DNA of 44,743 nt from Muribacter muris (GCF_001038205.1 NZ_JWIZ01000048.1:1-44743); one strand, 5' to 3'. Numbered from the stretch's first letter, positions 19,484 to 30,188 are shown. Notes: generated by a model not told the origin, from the letters alone. Numbers and translations are program-made.

Positions 19484-20185
19484 ATGAACACCCTAATCTT
19501 CCCCACTGCACAAAATGCGGTGGAAAAAATTGCACAAGAGTTGCAACTGTATAGCCGTCAAAATCGGGCGGTGCATATTTCGCTATCGGGCGGCAGTACG
19601 CCGAAGTTGTTGTTTAAAACCTTGGCGCAAGCGCCATATATCACGGGTATTAACTGGGCAAATCTCCATTTTTGGTGGGGGGACGACCGTATGGTGCCGC
19701 CGCACGATCCGGAGAGTAATTATGGTGAAGTGCAGAAATTGCTGTTCGATCATATTCAAATCTCAACAGAAAATATTCACCGTATCCGTGGGGAAGATGA
19801 TGTAGAACAAGAGCTTGCAAGATTTTCGCAGGAACTGACCGCTTGCGTGCCGAATCAGCAGTTCGATTGGATTATTCTCGGTATGGGGACGGACGGACAT
19901 ACCGCCTCGCTTTTCCCTCATCAAACGGATTTTGCCGATCCGAATTTAGCCGTGATTGCCAAACACCCTGAAAGCGGTCAGCTTCGGATTTCTAAAACGG
20001 CAAAACTGCTTGAGCAGGCAAAACGCATCACCTATTTGGTAACCGGTTCAAGTAAAGCCGATATTTTAAGGGAAATTCAAACAACCTCTGCCGAAAACCT
20101 GCCCTACCCTGCGGCAAAAATTAAGGCGAAAAATGGTATTACCGAATGGTACTTGGATAAAGATGCCGCCAAACTGCTCGACTAA
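19484..20185 (+). CDS. pgl: 6-phosphogluconolactonase
   Basis: Hydrolyses 6-phosphogluconolactone to 6-phosphogluconate in the oxidative pentose phosphate pathway. 233 residues of the DevB/SOL type: ISLSGGSTPKLLF at 32-44, FWWGDDRMVPPHDPESNY, and ILGMGTDGHTASLFP with the catalytic His. zwf and gnd are not in the window. No clear Shine-Dalgarno is seen before ATG 19484; the AT-rich insert upstream may have replaced its original leader. Confidence 0.95.
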   Translation: MNTLIFPTAQNAVEKIAQELQLYSRQNRAVHISLSGGSTPKLLFKTLAQAPYITGINWANLHFWWGDDRMVPPHDPESNYGEVQKLLFDHIQISTENIHRIRGEDDVEQELARFSQELTACVPNQQFDWIILGMGTDGHTASLFPHQTDFADPNLAVIAKHPESGQLRISKTAKLLEQAKRITYLVTGSSKADILREIQTTSAENLPYPAAKIKAKNGITEWYLDKDAAKLLD

Positions 20186-20195
20186 ATCCACCAAC

Positions 20196-20230
20196 AAAAA
20201 AGGGCGTACCACAACACGCCCTTTTCTTTT
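20196..20230. terminator. Terminator between convergent pgl and glycosyltransferase genes
   Basis: AAAAGGGCGT (20198-20207) pairs with ACGCCCTTTT (20216-20225), flanked by A and T runs on both sides, so it can act in both directions. Confidence 0.85.
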
Positions 20231-20239
20231 TCTCATCAA

Positions 20240-21040
20240 TTAATCGGCTTTCGTCCATTCCATTACCAATGGTTTGATACCGATCTCGTTGGAATTAAGG
20301 CAATCCCTAAGCTGTTGAATACTTTGACAAATATTTGCGGTAACTTGATTGGCTTGGGCGATATCTTCCGGTGTAATATCGGGGCGAACACGCTCAAATA
20401 ATATCGCATCTAACAGATGCTCGGCGTGCATACCCTCCCGACAAAAATTCAATACCCCTGCCTCGCCAAACGTTGTGGCAACAGTGGCAATTTTGGTGGT
20501 GGCAATGCCCAATGCGCCGTCTTCGCCGCCAAATACCCGAAACAATGAATGTTGCGGAAAGCCGCCACACGCGAGAAAAAACGATCGCCGAAACACCGTG
20601 TTGCCCGCCCCCGTCATTCGCATATGTTGCCACGCATAATCAAAATTCGAGTGTTCGGCATAACGTGGCGCAAGATCAATCGGCTTTAATTCCAAACGTA
20701 CAAGCGCTACTTCGGGGCGGTGCAAAAATACCGCCTCCGCTACCTGCAATGCCTGATTTTCGTAGGCATCGTCTGCATCTAAAAAGGCGATAAACGCTGC
20801 CTCACTTTGCAAAGCACCCCAATTCCTCGCTTTCGCCGCTCCGCCGTTTTGCGCCAATCTCTCTACCCGAATTTTGTGCGGTAATTGTGCTTCAAACTGC
20901 TTCGCAAGCTGAAAAGAGCCGTCCGTTGAGCAGTCATCAATCAACCAAAGCGTGCCGAGTTGGGCTTGATTCAACGCACTTTGCACGGCACGTTGCAAGG
21001 TATCTTCTGCGTTGTAGCAGGGGATAATCACATCTATCAT
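20240..21040 (-). CDS. Family 2 glycosyltransferase
   Basis: 266 residues. GT-A fold with [23 protein letters not shown] at the start, the nucleotide-binding IDDCSTDGS and the DxD-like FLDADDAY at about 87-94. No membrane anchor is seen, so it is probably cytosolic and works on a nucleotide sugar. The start overlaps the lpxH stop by four bases (ATGA), so the two are translationally coupled and it may act in LOS assembly. Acceptor and sugar unknown. Confidence 0.88.
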   Translation of the reverse strand: MIDVIIPCYNAEDTLQRAVQSALNQAQLGTLWLIDDCSTDGSFQLAKQFEAQLPHKIRVERLAQNGGAAKARNWGALQSEAAFIAFLDADDAYENQALQVAEAVFLHRPEVALVRLELKPIDLAPRYAEHSNFDYAWQHMRMTGAGNTVFRRSFFLACGGFPQHSLFRVFGGEDGALGIATTKIATVATTFGEAGVLNFCREGMHAEHLLDAILFERVRPDITPEDIAQANQVTANICQSIQQLRDCLNSNEIGIKPLVMEWTKAD

Positions 21041-21789
21041 TTTGATTTTTCAAGATTTTCAATAAACCGAAAGCCGTCCGCCGTTACCGATAAGATGGAA
21101 ATTTTCTGTTCGCCCCAATCCCCCAATACAATGCGGGTGAACAGGCTGTCGGCAGATTTTCTGCCGTAATGCACCGCTTGTCTGTGCGTATGCCCGTGAA
21201 TCAGCCACTCTGCTTGGTATTTCGCTACCGTTTGTGCGGTAAATGCGGGATTAACGTCCATTATCTCTGCCGATTTCTGCCGTTTATCTGCACGACTTTT
21301 GGCACGAATTTTCTCGGCAATGCTGACCCGCCACTTCAACGGTAAACACAAAAAGAGCCGTTGCCGCCATTTTTGATGGACTTTGCGGCGAAAGCGTTGG
21401 TATTTCACATCGTCAATGCAAAGGGTATCGCCGTGGCAGAGTAGCGTTTTTTTGCCAAATAAATCAATAGGATAGTAATCGGGTAATAAGGTTATGCCCG
21501 TTTCCTCGGCAAAGCGGTTGCCGATTAAAAAATCCCGATTGCCGCAAATAAAATAGCACTTCACATCGCTTGTGGTGAGCTGTTTAAGTTGCTGTTTGAC
21601 TTGGGCAATCAGCTCGGACTGTTCATCATCGCCCACCCAAAAATCAAACAGATCGCCCAAAATATAAACCGCCTCGGCAAGCGGTGCGTTATCCCGCAAA
21701 AATTGCAAAAAATGAGCGGTAATTTGGGGCTGATGATCGTTTAAGTGCAGATCAGCGATGAAATAGTAATGTGGAGAAAGGCTATTCAT
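21037..21789 (-). CDS. lpxH: UDP-2,3-diacylglucosamine diphosphatase
   Basis: Cleaves UDP-2,3-diacylglucosamine to lipid X, the fourth step of lipid A synthesis, at the inner membrane surface. 250 residues. Calcineurin-like metal-site motifs: Asp13 and His15 in [31 protein letters not shown], and HGHTHRQ near the end. The terminator of the DUF1523 gene lies upstream, so lpxH probably has its own promoter. Confidence 0.95.
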   Translation of the reverse strand: MNSLSPHYYFIADLHLNDHQPQITAHFLQFLRDNAPLAEAVYILGDLFDFWVGDDEQSELIAQVKQQLKQLTTSDVKCYFICGNRDFLIGNRFAEETGITLLPDYYPIDLFGKKTLLCHGDTLCIDDVKYQRFRRKVHQKWRQRLFLCLPLKWRVSIAEKIRAKSRADKRQKSAEIMDVNPAFTAQTVAKYQAEWLIHGHTHRQAVHYGRKSADSLFTRIVLGDWGEQKISILSVTADGFRFIENLEKSK

Positions 21790-21806
21790 ACTCTTAATGC
21801 AAAAAG

Positions 21807-21833
21807 AATGGGCGATATATCGCCCATTGTCTG
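21807..21833 (-). terminator. Terminator of the DUF1523 gene
   Basis: A perfect 22-base palindrome (21807-21828, AATGGGCGAT / ATCGCCCATT). On the minus strand it is followed by CTTTTT. It begins directly after the DUF1523 stop and before lpxH. Confidence 0.8.
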
Positions 21834-22361
21834 CTATTTTGAACTATCAAACCAGCCCCGCACCAGTTGGACGGAGAGGAAGAAAGTGAGTGCCAAAAAC
21901 GCGTAAAGAATGTAGCTAACCCACGGTTTTGACAGGGTTTCGCCCGCCTCAAGCGGTTTAATTGAGACGATATTTCTAAATTCGTTCAGCCAGTTGATGC
22001 GCCAGCCGTAGTAGCGGATTTCGACCAACTGTTTTTCATTCGCATAGGCTTGCGCTTTGGCTTGAATATCCGCCGAGTTGAATTTGAAGTAGAGCGGTAA
22101 GCCCCAGCCGGTATCTTCGTTACGGTACACCATTACTTTTTTCTCTTCAGGACTTTCGGTAAACAAGAAATAGACATCTCGCACTTGCCCATCGGGAGGA
22201 TTGGATTTGCTGATTAAGCCGTCTTTGTCCATTCGGCGGACTTCCATTCCGGTTACAACGGTTGCCTCGTAGCTTGGAAAAGCGTAGTTCACTGCTCCGA
22301 CCAAGACAATATGTAGGGATAACATCACGAGAATCAGGAAATATTTAATCATCGTTTTCAT
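21834..22361 (-). CDS. DUF1523 family membrane protein
   Basis: 175 residues with a membrane segment at each end (about 7-28 and 148-167) and a soluble middle part. The middle contains [19 protein letters not shown] and [16 protein letters not shown], which are characteristic of DUF1523. Function unknown. It follows ycfH by nine bases and is likely in the epmA-ycfH transcript. Confidence 0.8.
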   Translation of the reverse strand: MKTMIKYFLILVMLSLHIVLVGAVNYAFPSYEATVVTGMEVRRMDKDGLISKSNPPDGQVRDVYFLFTESPEEKKVMVYRNEDTGWGLPLYFKFNSADIQAKAQAYANEKQLVEIRYYGWRINWLNEFRNIVSIKPLEAGETLSKPWVSYILYAFLALTFFLSVQLVRGWFDSSK

Positions 22362-22370
22362 TGGGTCTCC

Positions 22371-23168
22371 TTAGCTTGCAAGCGGTTGGATTTTAAATAA
22401 ATTTTGCACATTTTGAGTCGTGATACGGGCAAATTCTCGGCTGGATAAGCCCTTCAAGGTTGCGACATAATCGCACACTTCCCGCACATACGCCGGTTGA
22501 TTTGGCTTGCCACGATAGGGAATCGGCGCAAGGTAAGGGGAATCCGTTTCAACCAATAGCCGCTCCATCGGCACTTGCCGCACCACTTCCCGCAATTCTT
22601 CTGCGTTGCGGAACGTGATAATGCCGGAAATCGAGATGTAAAAGCCTAAATCCAACGCCCGTTTCGCCATTGTCCAATCTTCCGTGAAACAATGTAACAC
22701 ACCGCCACACTGTTCGGCACGATTTTTTTCCAATATTTGCATTGTATCTTCACGGGCAGAGCGTGTGTGGATAATCAAGGGCTTGTGCAATTTATTCGCA
22801 ATATCAATCTGTTGTTCAAATAACGATTGCTGCAATGCTTTTGTTTCGGGGGTGTAGTGATAATCCAGCCCCGTTTCGCCGATTGCCACGACCTTTGGAT
22901 CCTGTGCCAACGCATAGAGTTTATCGTAATCAAAAGGTTCATCTTCAACATTGAGGGGATGAACGCCGCACGACAACGAGACATCATTTCGGTGAGCGGT
23001 GAGCTGTTTCATCGCCTCAAATCGTCCGACTGTCGTACAAATGGAAATAAAATGATGCACACCGCGCGCTTTGGCATTCGCAATAACTTCGTCCACATTT
23101 TTGTGGCGGGTTGCATAATCCAGCGAGTCAAGGTGGCAGTGGGAATCTACAATCAGTAAATCGTTCAA
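22371..23168 (-). CDS. ycfH: TatD-family metal-dependent hydrolase YcfH
   Basis: Amidohydrolase-fold TatD nuclease/hydrolase with metal ligands in [17 protein letters not shown] (Glu), IHTRSA, LHCFTE and ETDSPYL. It is closer to YcfH than to TatD itself. A TTG start at 23168, with AAAGGAG eight bases before it, gives 265 residues, exactly the E. coli YcfH length. A GTG at 23201 lies inside epmA and has no such signal. Exact substrate unknown; relatives have DNase or D-aminoacyl-tRNA deacylase activity. Confidence 0.92.
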   Translation of the reverse strand: MNDLLIVDSHCHLDSLDYATRHKNVDEVIANAKARGVHHFISICTTVGRFEAMKQLTAHRNDVSLSCGVHPLNVEDEPFDYDKLYALAQDPKVVAIGETGLDYHYTPETKALQQSLFEQQIDIANKLHKPLIIHTRSAREDTMQILEKNRAEQCGGVLHCFTEDWTMAKRALDLGFYISISGIITFRNAEELREVVRQVPMERLLVETDSPYLAPIPYRGKPNQPAYVREVCDYVATLKGLSSREFARITTQNVQNLFKIQPLAS

Positions 23169-23184
23169 AGTTTCTCCTTTATTA

Positions 23185-24168
23185 TTAAGCGCGTTCGACA
23201 CCGAACGCCATTACTTCATCAATACGCTCGGCGTTCATTGCAATCATCAATAGGCGATCCACCCCTAACGCAACGCCGGAACAGTTGGGAATCCCCGCCT
23301 GCAATGCGGCTAAAAAACGGTGATCCAATGCTTGTGGCGACAGCCCCATTTCGTTGCGTTGTTGATTATCTAATTCAAAACGGCGTATTTGCTCTTTGGC
23401 ATCGCTCAATTCATGAAAACCGTTGGCAAGCTCCAAACCTTTGTAGTAAAACTCAAACCGTTCGGCAACCCGATGATCTTCACTGCTGATTTGTGCCAGT
23501 GCCGCTTGGCTGGCAGGAAAATGATACACTGCGGTCGGACGTTCCCGACCAATATTGGCTTCGACCACTTCGCTGAATAAAAATTGCAATAGCGTGTCCC
23601 GTTGCTCATTTTCCTCACATTGCAACCCGTGGTCACAGGCTTTGGCGAGCAGTTGCGCTTTAGTCGCCGAGAGGGGATCTAAACCGACATAGGTTTGGAA
23701 AACAAACTGATAACTGTACGATTCCGCCGGTTCGCAATCCAAAATCTGTTGGAGTAGATCGTCCACTTCGTTAATCAACCGATACATATCGAAAAATGGG
23801 CGATACCACTCCAGCATTGTAAACTCTGGGTTATGGCGGCTGCCCGCTTCCTCGTTACGAAACACCCGACATAATTGAAAAATCGGCCCGCTGCCGCTTG
23901 CTAGCAAACGTTTCATATGGTATTCGGGACTGGTGATCAAATGCAGTGTTTTCGCTTGGCTGGCAAACGGCGATAAAAATTGGGTGTGAAAGGTGGAAAG
24001 ATGCACATCCGTTACCGAAAATTCACTCATCGCTGGCGTTTCCACTTCCAACACGCCACGATCGGTAAAAAACTGGCGGATATCAGCGATAATCTTAGCT
24101 CGTTTAATCAAATTTTGGATCGAGGCGGACGGCTTCCAACTCAAGGCTTCACTTTGTAAATTTTCCAT
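23185..24168 (-). CDS. epmA: EF-P lysine lysyltransferase (EF-P--(R)-beta-lysine ligase)
   Basis: Class II LysRS-like enzyme without an anticodon-binding domain. It attaches (R)-beta-lysine to a conserved lysine of elongation factor P, helping polyproline synthesis. 327 residues (family about 325). Motif 2 region [22 protein letters not shown], motif 3 [15 protein letters not shown] near the C-terminus. epmB and efp are not in the window. Head of a minus-strand group with ycfH and the DUF1523 gene. Confidence 0.95.
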   Translation of the reverse strand: MENLQSEALSWKPSASIQNLIKRAKIIADIRQFFTDRGVLEVETPAMSEFSVTDVHLSTFHTQFLSPFASQAKTLHLITSPEYHMKRLLASGSGPIFQLCRVFRNEEAGSRHNPEFTMLEWYRPFFDMYRLINEVDDLLQQILDCEPAESYSYQFVFQTYVGLDPLSATKAQLLAKACDHGLQCEENEQRDTLLQFLFSEVVEANIGRERPTAVYHFPASQAALAQISSEDHRVAERFEFYYKGLELANGFHELSDAKEQIRRFELDNQQRNEMGLSPQALDHRFLAALQAGIPNCSGVALGVDRLLMIAMNAERIDEVMAFGVERA

Positions 24169-24282
24169 TCAATTTGACCGCTTGTTTAATAAAAATCAGC
24201 AAATGATTATAGCAAATCTTATTTGACTACGCTAAAAAGGTGAGTACCATTATCCCGCTATAATTAGAACTGAGGAGAAAAC

Positions 24283-25767
24283 GTGCAATTTTTTTCCATT
24301 ATCCGCATCGTGGGTATTTTAGTGATGAGTTTCTCGTTTGCGATGCTCCTACCGGCATTTGTGGCATTGCTATACGGTGATGGCGGCGGGCGGGCGTTTG
24401 TCGAGGCGTTTTTGCTCAACTTTAGTGTCGGGGCGGGGCTATGGTGGTTCTGTCGGCATTCCCGCCAACCGTTGCGAGCCAGAGAAGGCTTTCTGATTGT
24501 TGTGCTATTTTGGGTCGTACTCGGCTTGCTCGGTGCAGTGCCGTTTATTTTATTAGACAACCCCGATCTCAACTTTTCGGCATCTATTTTTGAGTCTTTT
24601 TCAGGTCTGACCACCACTGGCGCAAGTGTGATTAACGATTTGGATTCACTGCCTAAATCGCTCCTATTTTACCGCCAATTTTTACAATGGTTAGGCGGAA
24701 TGGGAGTTATCGTATTGGCGATAGCTATTATTCCCTTTCTCGGCATTAACGGTATGCAACTTTACCGTGCAGAAATGTCCGGGCCGTTTAAAGAGCAAAA
24801 AATGCGTCCCCGCATTGCTGAAACCGCTAAAATTCTATGGCTGATCTATTTATCACTCACTATTTTGTGTTCCTTAGCATTTTGGATTGCCGGAATGAGT
24901 GGTTTTGATGCTCTTACGCATAGTTTCGCTGTCATTGCACTCGGTGGTTTTTCCACTCACAGTGCCAATATCGGTTATTTTGATAGTGATGCCATTAATT
25001 ACATCACCGTATTCTTTTTACTGATTGCATCCTGTAATTTTGCCTTACATTTCTCGGTATTTGAACAATTTAGCGGTCGTTACCGAGGGCAACCTAAATA
25101 TAAAATCTTCAAACCCTATTGGCAGGACTACGAATTTCGTTTCTTCCTATTACTTCAGTTATGCCTTTTTCTGATCTGTATGGGGGTATTTGGGATCTAT
25201 AATTACTTTGAAAGCGGTAATATCTCAGTTTCAGCAGCGGCTTTACAGCTCATTTCCATTACCACAACAACCGGTTTTTCGACCAGTAATGTAAGCCTCT
25301 GGCCTTCCCTTTTACCGATTCTGATCCTGTTAGCTTCGTTTATCGGCGGCTGTGCAGGCTCAACCAGCGGTGGCTTAAAAATGTTTCGTGTCTTATTGCT
25401 GATCTTACAAGGCAGACGGGAAATTCATCGTTTTATCCACCCGAATGTGATTCAACCAATCAAACTCGGTAAACATATTTTATCGGAACGTATCGTAGAA
25501 GGTATCTGGGCGTTTTTTGCCGCCTATTTCTTTGTGTTTGTCGTCTGCTGGTTAATCACGATTGCCTGCGGAATGCAACCTCTAGATGCATTCAGTGCTG
25601 TCATCGCCAGTTTGAATAATGTCGGGATTGGATTAGGATCTGTCAGCGATAACTTTGCCTCCGTACCTGATAGCGCCAAATGGGTACTGGCATTTGCTAT
25701 GGTATGCGGCCGCTTAGAAGTGTTTACACTCTTGGTTATCCTCAGCCCGACTTTTTGGAAAGATTAA
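24283..25767 (+). CDS. trkH: Trk potassium uptake protein TrkH
   Basis: Channel-like integral membrane subunit of the Trk K+ system; works with cytosolic TrkA. 494 residues with four membrane-pore-membrane repeats. Selectivity-filter regions are visible as SGLTTTGAS, IALGGFSTH, ITTTTGFST and ASLNNVGIG. The RPRIAETAK block and the C-terminal GRLEVFTLLVILSPTFWKD match E. coli TrkH. The start is GTG 24283 behind TGAGGAG. trkA is not nearby. Confidence 0.96.
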   Translation: MQFFSIIRIVGILVMSFSFAMLLPAFVALLYGDGGGRAFVEAFLLNFSVGAGLWWFCRHSRQPLRAREGFLIVVLFWVVLGLLGAVPFILLDNPDLNFSASIFESFSGLTTTGASVINDLDSLPKSLLFYRQFLQWLGGMGVIVLAIAIIPFLGINGMQLYRAEMSGPFKEQKMRPRIAETAKILWLIYLSLTILCSLAFWIAGMSGFDALTHSFAVIALGGFSTHSANIGYFDSDAINYITVFFLLIASCNFALHFSVFEQFSGRYRGQPKYKIFKPYWQDYEFRFFLLLQLCLFLICMGVFGIYNYFESGNISVSAAALQLISITTTTGFSTSNVSLWPSLLPILILLASFIGGCAGSTSGGLKMFRVLLLILQGRREIHRFIHPNVIQPIKLGKHILSERIVEGIWAFFAAYFFVFVVCWLITIACGMQPLDAFSAVIASLNNVGIGLGSVSDNFASVPDSAKWVLAFAMVCGRLEVFTLLVILSPTFWKD

Positions 25768-26062
25768 AGATACAAATGATTAGTGACCCATTCTTTCTTC
25801 AACATCCCTGATGTTGTTGTAAAATTAGCTAATAAATATCTATAATTAGAAATTTGTATACGATATAATACACGACTAAGCGATTAAATTGGCTTTAATA
25901 GTCTCTAACAACTTCAAGTCAAGGCTCTACTTCTTTATAACCCCAAAAAGAGTAATTTAAGGTATATTGATACTCACTTATGAAAGTAAATTTAAAGTAT
26001 AATGGTCTTCTATTTTTTACGTTTGTTCTAAATCTATAGAAAACAATCACTTTTATCTAATA
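25768..26062. other. AT-rich leader region before the sialic acid operon
   Basis: 295 bases without a gene. A -10-like TATAAT lies at 25998-26003 with no good -35 at the usual distance. I see no JUMPstart/ops element (GGCGGTAG) and no clear trkH terminator. The base composition is much more AT-rich than either neighbour, as at the edge of an acquired locus. Confidence 0.5.
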
Positions 26063-26692
26063 ATGAAACAAAAAGTTATTCTTATCGGCGCAGGCGGCTA
26101 TGCAAAATCGGTGCTGGATTCGTTAGATCCCGAGCAATTTGAGTTTTGCGGGTTTATTGATAATTTTAAGCCGGTCGGGACATTGCATTTGGGGTTTCCG
26201 ATTTTAGCGGATACGATCGAGCACTTTAATGAGCGGGCGCATTATCACTATTTTATTAGTATTGGTAATAATACGCATCGGTTGGATAAATTTTTAACCC
26301 TGCAAAAATACGGTTGTTCGCTCATCAATGTGGTCGATAGCAGTGCGGTGGTATCCCGTTTTGCTTCGCTCGGTACGGGCGTTTTTGTCGGGAAAATGGC
26401 GATTATCAACAGTGGCGTTACGGTCGGGGATAATGTGATTGTGAATACCAAAGCCTTGATTGAGCACGGTTGCCAAGTGGGTAATCACAGCAATATTTCC
26501 ACAAATACGACACTAAACGGCGATGTGATTGTCGAAGATTATTGTTTTGTTGGCAGTTCATCTGTCGTAACCGGTCAGTTGCGGGTTGGCGAAAGTGCGA
26601 TTGTGGGCGCTGGTGCGGTCGTGATTCGGAATGTCGAACCGAGAACGGTAGTTGCCGGTGTACCGGCAAAATTGATTAAGGAAATGAAATAG
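26063..26692 (+). CDS. neuD: NeuD/PglD-type acetyltransferase
   Basis: 209 residues. N-terminal small nucleotide/sugar-binding domain (KVILIGAGGYAKSVLDSL) followed by a left-handed beta-helix of hexapeptide repeats (about 95-200) with GAGAVVIRNVEPRTVVAGVPAKLI at the end. NeuD proteins acetylate or help stabilise sialic acid synthesis; PglD-type relatives N-acetylate UDP-4-amino sugars. Position as first gene before neuBAC favours NeuD. It ends one base before neuB starts. Confidence 0.82.
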   Translation: MKQKVILIGAGGYAKSVLDSLDPEQFEFCGFIDNFKPVGTLHLGFPILADTIEHFNERAHYHYFISIGNNTHRLDKFLTLQKYGCSLINVVDSSAVVSRFASLGTGVFVGKMAIINSGVTVGDNVIVNTKALIEHGCQVGNHSNISTNTTLNGDVIVEDYCFVGSSSVVTGQLRVGESAIVGAGAVVIRNVEPRTVVAGVPAKLIKEMK

Positions 26693-27733
26693 ATGTCAAA
26701 GGTATTTATTGTGGCGGAGATCGGCTGTAATCATAACGGCGATCCGCAATTAGCGAAAAAAATGGTGGACGTTGCCAAGGCGTGCGGCGTAGATGCGGTA
26801 AAATTTCAAACCTTCAAAGCGGATAAATTGATTTCAAAATACGCACCGAAAGCGGAATATCAAAAAGTTACAACCGGCACGGCGGATAGTCAGTTGGAGA
26901 TGACCCGCAAATTAGAGTTGCCGTATGAGGAATTTATCAAGTTAGAAGCCTATGCTCGTTCGCTTGGGCTGGCAGTGTTTTCCACGCCGTTTGATTTTGA
27001 ATCCATAGATTTTTTAGCCGCTCAACAACAAAAAGTATGGAAAATTCCGTCTGGTGAACTCACCAATTTACCCTATTTGGAGAAAATTGCACGCTTGCCG
27101 ATCGCCGATAAAACCATTGTGATTTCAACGGGAATGGCTACGATTGAGGAAATCAACGCTGCTCTCAAGGTGTTGGAAGATAACGGGGTGGCAAAACAAG
27201 CGATCACAATTTTGCACTGCAATACCGAGTACCCGACGCCGTACGAAGATGTCAATCTCAATGCGTTTCATCATTTAAAACGTGAGTTTGGCGAGTATCG
27301 CCTCGGCTTTTCCGATCATTCAGCCGGTTATTTTGCCGGTATTGCCGCCGTGCCGTACGGTATCACCTTTATTGAAAAGCATTTTACTCTCGACAAAAAT
27401 TTTGAGGGACCGGATCACAAAGCCTCTGTTACTCCTGACGAGTTGACATTATTGTGCGAAGGTATTCGGGCTGTGGAAAAAGCCCTTGGGTCAGTGGAAA
27501 AATTGGTTACAGCCTCCGAAGCAAAAAATAAAATTGTGGCACGCAAATCCATTATTGCCGCCCGCCCGATTAAAAAAGGGGAGATGTTTACTACTGAAAA
27601 TTTGACGACTAAACGTCCCGGCAACGGCATTAGCCCGATGTATTGGTATGACATATTAGGGAAAGCGGCGGAGCAGGATTTTGAAGAAGATCAACTGATT
27701 CAAGACAGCCGTTTTGACAATCAACCGGTTTAG
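26693..27733 (+). CDS. neuB: N-acetylneuraminate synthase
   Basis: Condenses ManNAc with phosphoenolpyruvate to Neu5Ac. 346 residues: NeuB TIM barrel starting FIVAEIGCNHNGDPQLAKKMV, with KFQTFKADKLIS, KIPSGELTNLPYL and LGFSDHS. A C-terminal antifreeze-like SAF domain (about 285-346) has the KKGEMFTTENLTTKRPGNGI segment. A legionaminate synthase would look similar, but the K1-like neuC and neuA next to it point to Neu5Ac. Confidence 0.94.
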   Translation: MSKVFIVAEIGCNHNGDPQLAKKMVDVAKACGVDAVKFQTFKADKLISKYAPKAEYQKVTTGTADSQLEMTRKLELPYEEFIKLEAYARSLGLAVFSTPFDFESIDFLAAQQQKVWKIPSGELTNLPYLEKIARLPIADKTIVISTGMATIEEINAALKVLEDNGVAKQAITILHCNTEYPTPYEDVNLNAFHHLKREFGEYRLGFSDHSAGYFAGIAAVPYGITFIEKHFTLDKNFEGPDHKASVTPDELTLLCEGIRAVEKALGSVEKLVTASEAKNKIVARKSIIAARPIKKGEMFTTENLTTKRPGNGISPMYWYDILGKAAEQDFEEDQLIQDSRFDNQPV

Positions 27734-27748
27734 CAAGCGGTCGGCACA

Positions 27749-29014
27749 ATGAAAAAAATTGCAATTATTACCGCACGGTCAGGCTCGAAAGGGCTGCCGA
27801 ATAAAAATGTACTGTTGGTTAATGGGAAGCCTTTGATGGCTTATTCAATTGAAGCGGCAATTGAATCGGCGATGTTCGACAAAATTATCGTCAGTACCGA
27901 CTCACAGGAATATATCGACCTGCTTTCCCATTACCCGATAGACTTTATCAAACGTGCCGAGCATCTTGCCGGCGATAAAGCCAGCTCGTTTGTGGTGATT
28001 GAAGATGTATTGCAACAGTATCACGCCCTCGCATTTGACTACTTTATGTTGTTACAACCGACTTCACCGCTGCGTACGGCAACCCATATTCGTGAAGCCT
28101 GTGAGAAATTTGAGCAGAACAGCGAACGGTTCGATTTTTTGGTGTCGGTATCCGATGCCCATAAACCGACCACCCTCACCCGTGTGATTGAGGAAGACGA
28201 AACACTCAAGCATTTTCAACTGGATTATTCCAATTATGCCCGCCAACAATATCACCCAGAATACTCCCCGAATGGTGCAATATTTGTGGCAAAACCGACC
28301 GCTTACCTGCGTCAAAAACACTTTTATGGGGAAAAATGTTTGGCGTACTTTATGGATAAAGCGGTGTCGGTGGATATTGACGATCGGCTGGATTTCGACT
28401 ATTTCTACTTTCTGATTCAGCAACAGCATAAAGAAGCACTGTTGTTGGAAAATATCCGGAAAGAGATTCACTACAAACAGGCATCTTTTCATCAGCCGAG
28501 CGATATCACCTTTATCGGACATTCCCAACTGGCACAGTGGTATATTGAAAGTCTGAATGGTCAAACCGTCAATAACTTGGCGATTTCCGGCATTACCGCC
28601 ACTCAATATCGGGAATTGATTTTGCAAAATAACGCACCGATACTGGGTGACAAAGTGGTGATTTGGCTTGGTATCAACGATTTAAGACGAGCAGGAACGA
28701 CCCTTGAAAATGCCGTGCAAGCGGTATCTGCGGTGGTGGAACGGGTTAAACAGCTCAACCCAAATGCGACCCTTTACTGCTTGGAATGTTTGAAAACCGT
28801 GTTCCGAGTGGATTGCGATAATCGCTTGATCAGTGAATTTAACCGCCAAATTCAGCCAAAGTTGGCAGCATTAGGGGCAAACTTTGTCCCGTTGAATAGT
28901 GCTTTTGAAGACGGCTACGGCAAATTAAATCCGCAATACAGCAATGACGGCTTACACCTAAATGCACAAGGCTATACCTTACTGCAGCAGATGTTGGAAA
29001 AGGTGATTCAATAA
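27749..29014 (+). CDS. neuA: CMP-sialic acid synthetase fused to an SGNH O-acetylesterase domain
   Basis: 421 residues, like the bifunctional NeuA of E. coli K1 (419). Residues 1 to about 225 are the CMP-Neu5Ac synthetase: IITARSGSKGLPNKN, the LLQPTSPLR motif, YHPEYSPNGAIFV and DIDDRLDF. Residues about 250-421 are an SGNH hydrolase with Ser259 in FIGHSQ, GIND and the Asp400/His403 pair in NDGLHLN. In K1 this half removes O-acetyl groups from sialic acid. Two uptake cores lie just before and inside the gene. Confidence 0.93.
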   Translation: MKKIAIITARSGSKGLPNKNVLLVNGKPLMAYSIEAAIESAMFDKIIVSTDSQEYIDLLSHYPIDFIKRAEHLAGDKASSFVVIEDVLQQYHALAFDYFMLLQPTSPLRTATHIREACEKFEQNSERFDFLVSVSDAHKPTTLTRVIEEDETLKHFQLDYSNYARQQYHPEYSPNGAIFVAKPTAYLRQKHFYGEKCLAYFMDKAVSVDIDDRLDFDYFYFLIQQQHKEALLLENIRKEIHYKQASFHQPSDITFIGHSQLAQWYIESLNGQTVNNLAISGITATQYRELILQNNAPILGDKVVIWLGINDLRRAGTTLENAVQAVSAVVERVKQLNPNATLYCLECLKTVFRVDCDNRLISEFNRQIQPKLAALGANFVPLNSAFEDGYGKLNPQYSNDGLHLNAQGYTLLQQMLEKVIQ

Positions 29015-30186
29015 TGAAAAAAGTCGCATATATTACCGGTTCACGGGCAGAATACGGCATTGTTAAGCGTTTACTGAAACGGTTGGCGGACGATTCAAGC
29101 ATTGATTTTTCACTGGTGGTAACTGCAATGCACCTTGATGCACAGTACGGGCATACCGTTGATCAAATCGAGCGGGACGGCTTTGCCATTGCTGCGCGTA
29201 TTCCGATGACTCTCGACAGCCAAAATAACCAAACTATTTTAGCCTCAATGGCAGAGTGTTTGGCAAAATTCGGCGCACATTTTCAGCAATGCCTCTATGA
29301 CGCTGTAATTGTATTGGGCGATCGTTACGAAATGTTGGCGGTCGCGATTGCCGCCGCGATGCACAATATACCGTTGGTACATCTGCACGGCGGGGAGCAA
29401 ACCTTAGGGAATTACGATGAATTTATCCGCCATTCCATCACTAAAATGGCAAAATTGCATTTAACTGCCACCGAAAGCTATCGCCAGCGGGTGATCCAAC
29501 TGGGCGAGCCGTCGGAGACGGTTAAAAATGTCGGATCATTAGGAGCGGAAAACAGCCTGATGCTCGACCTACCGAGTAAAACCGCCCTGATGGCACAACT
29601 AGGCATACCGAATCAGCCGTATTTTTTGGTGGTATTTCACCCCGAAACGCTCAACGCTCAACCGGTTTTGGCGCAGGTTGAAGCACTCTTAGCGGCATTG
29701 GATAAGTTTAAAGATCGTTACCGGTTTGTGTTTATCGGTTCAAATGCGGATACCCATTCCGATCAAATTTTCCAGCGTTTTCATCACTATACCCAAACTA
29801 ACGGTTTTGCCTTTTTCACCTCGGTCAAACCGGAACAATATTTAGCACTGATTAAATATTCTCAAGGACTGATTGGTAACAGTTCGTCTGGTTTACTGGA
29901 GGCCCCGTCCTGCCAAGTGGGGACGGTCAATATCGGCAATCGCCAACAAGGGCGGGTACGAGGTGAAAGTGTTATTGATGTTGACACAGCTACTCAAGGG
30001 ATTATTCAAGGGATTGAAACCTTGTTATCTGCCGAGTTTCAGCAACGGCTACCACAAATGGTTAATCCTTATTACCAAGCCAATGCGATGGAAAAAGCGT
30101 TTGAAGCGATCAAAGCCTTTTTAGACGATCCGAAGAAAGATCAACCGAAAGGGTTTTATGATCTACGCCCTGTATGTGAGGAGTAA
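29014..30186 (+). CDS. neuC: UDP-N-acetylglucosamine 2-epimerase (hydrolyzing)
   Basis: Converts UDP-GlcNAc to ManNAc + UDP, the committed step of bacterial sialic acid synthesis. 390 residues, very close in length and motifs to E. coli K1 NeuC (391): YITGSRAEYGIVKRLL, VLGDRYEMLAVAIAAAMHNIPLVHLHGGE, IRHSITKMAKLHL, HPETL, IGNSSSGLLEAPS. Its ATG overlaps the neuA stop by one base (TAATG), so translation is coupled. Confidence 0.94.
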   Translation: MKKVAYITGSRAEYGIVKRLLKRLADDSSIDFSLVVTAMHLDAQYGHTVDQIERDGFAIAARIPMTLDSQNNQTILASMAECLAKFGAHFQQCLYDAVIVLGDRYEMLAVAIAAAMHNIPLVHLHGGEQTLGNYDEFIRHSITKMAKLHLTATESYRQRVIQLGEPSETVKNVGSLGAENSLMLDLPSKTALMAQLGIPNQPYFLVVFHPETLNAQPVLAQVEALLAALDKFKDRYRFVFIGSNADTHSDQIFQRFHHYTQTNGFAFFTSVKPEQYLALIKYSQGLIGNSSSGLLEAPSCQVGTVNIGNRQQGRVRGESVIDVDTATQGIIQGIETLLSAEFQQRLPQMVNPYYQANAMEKAFEAIKAFLDDPKKDQPKGFYDLRPVCEE

Positions 30187-30188
30187 TT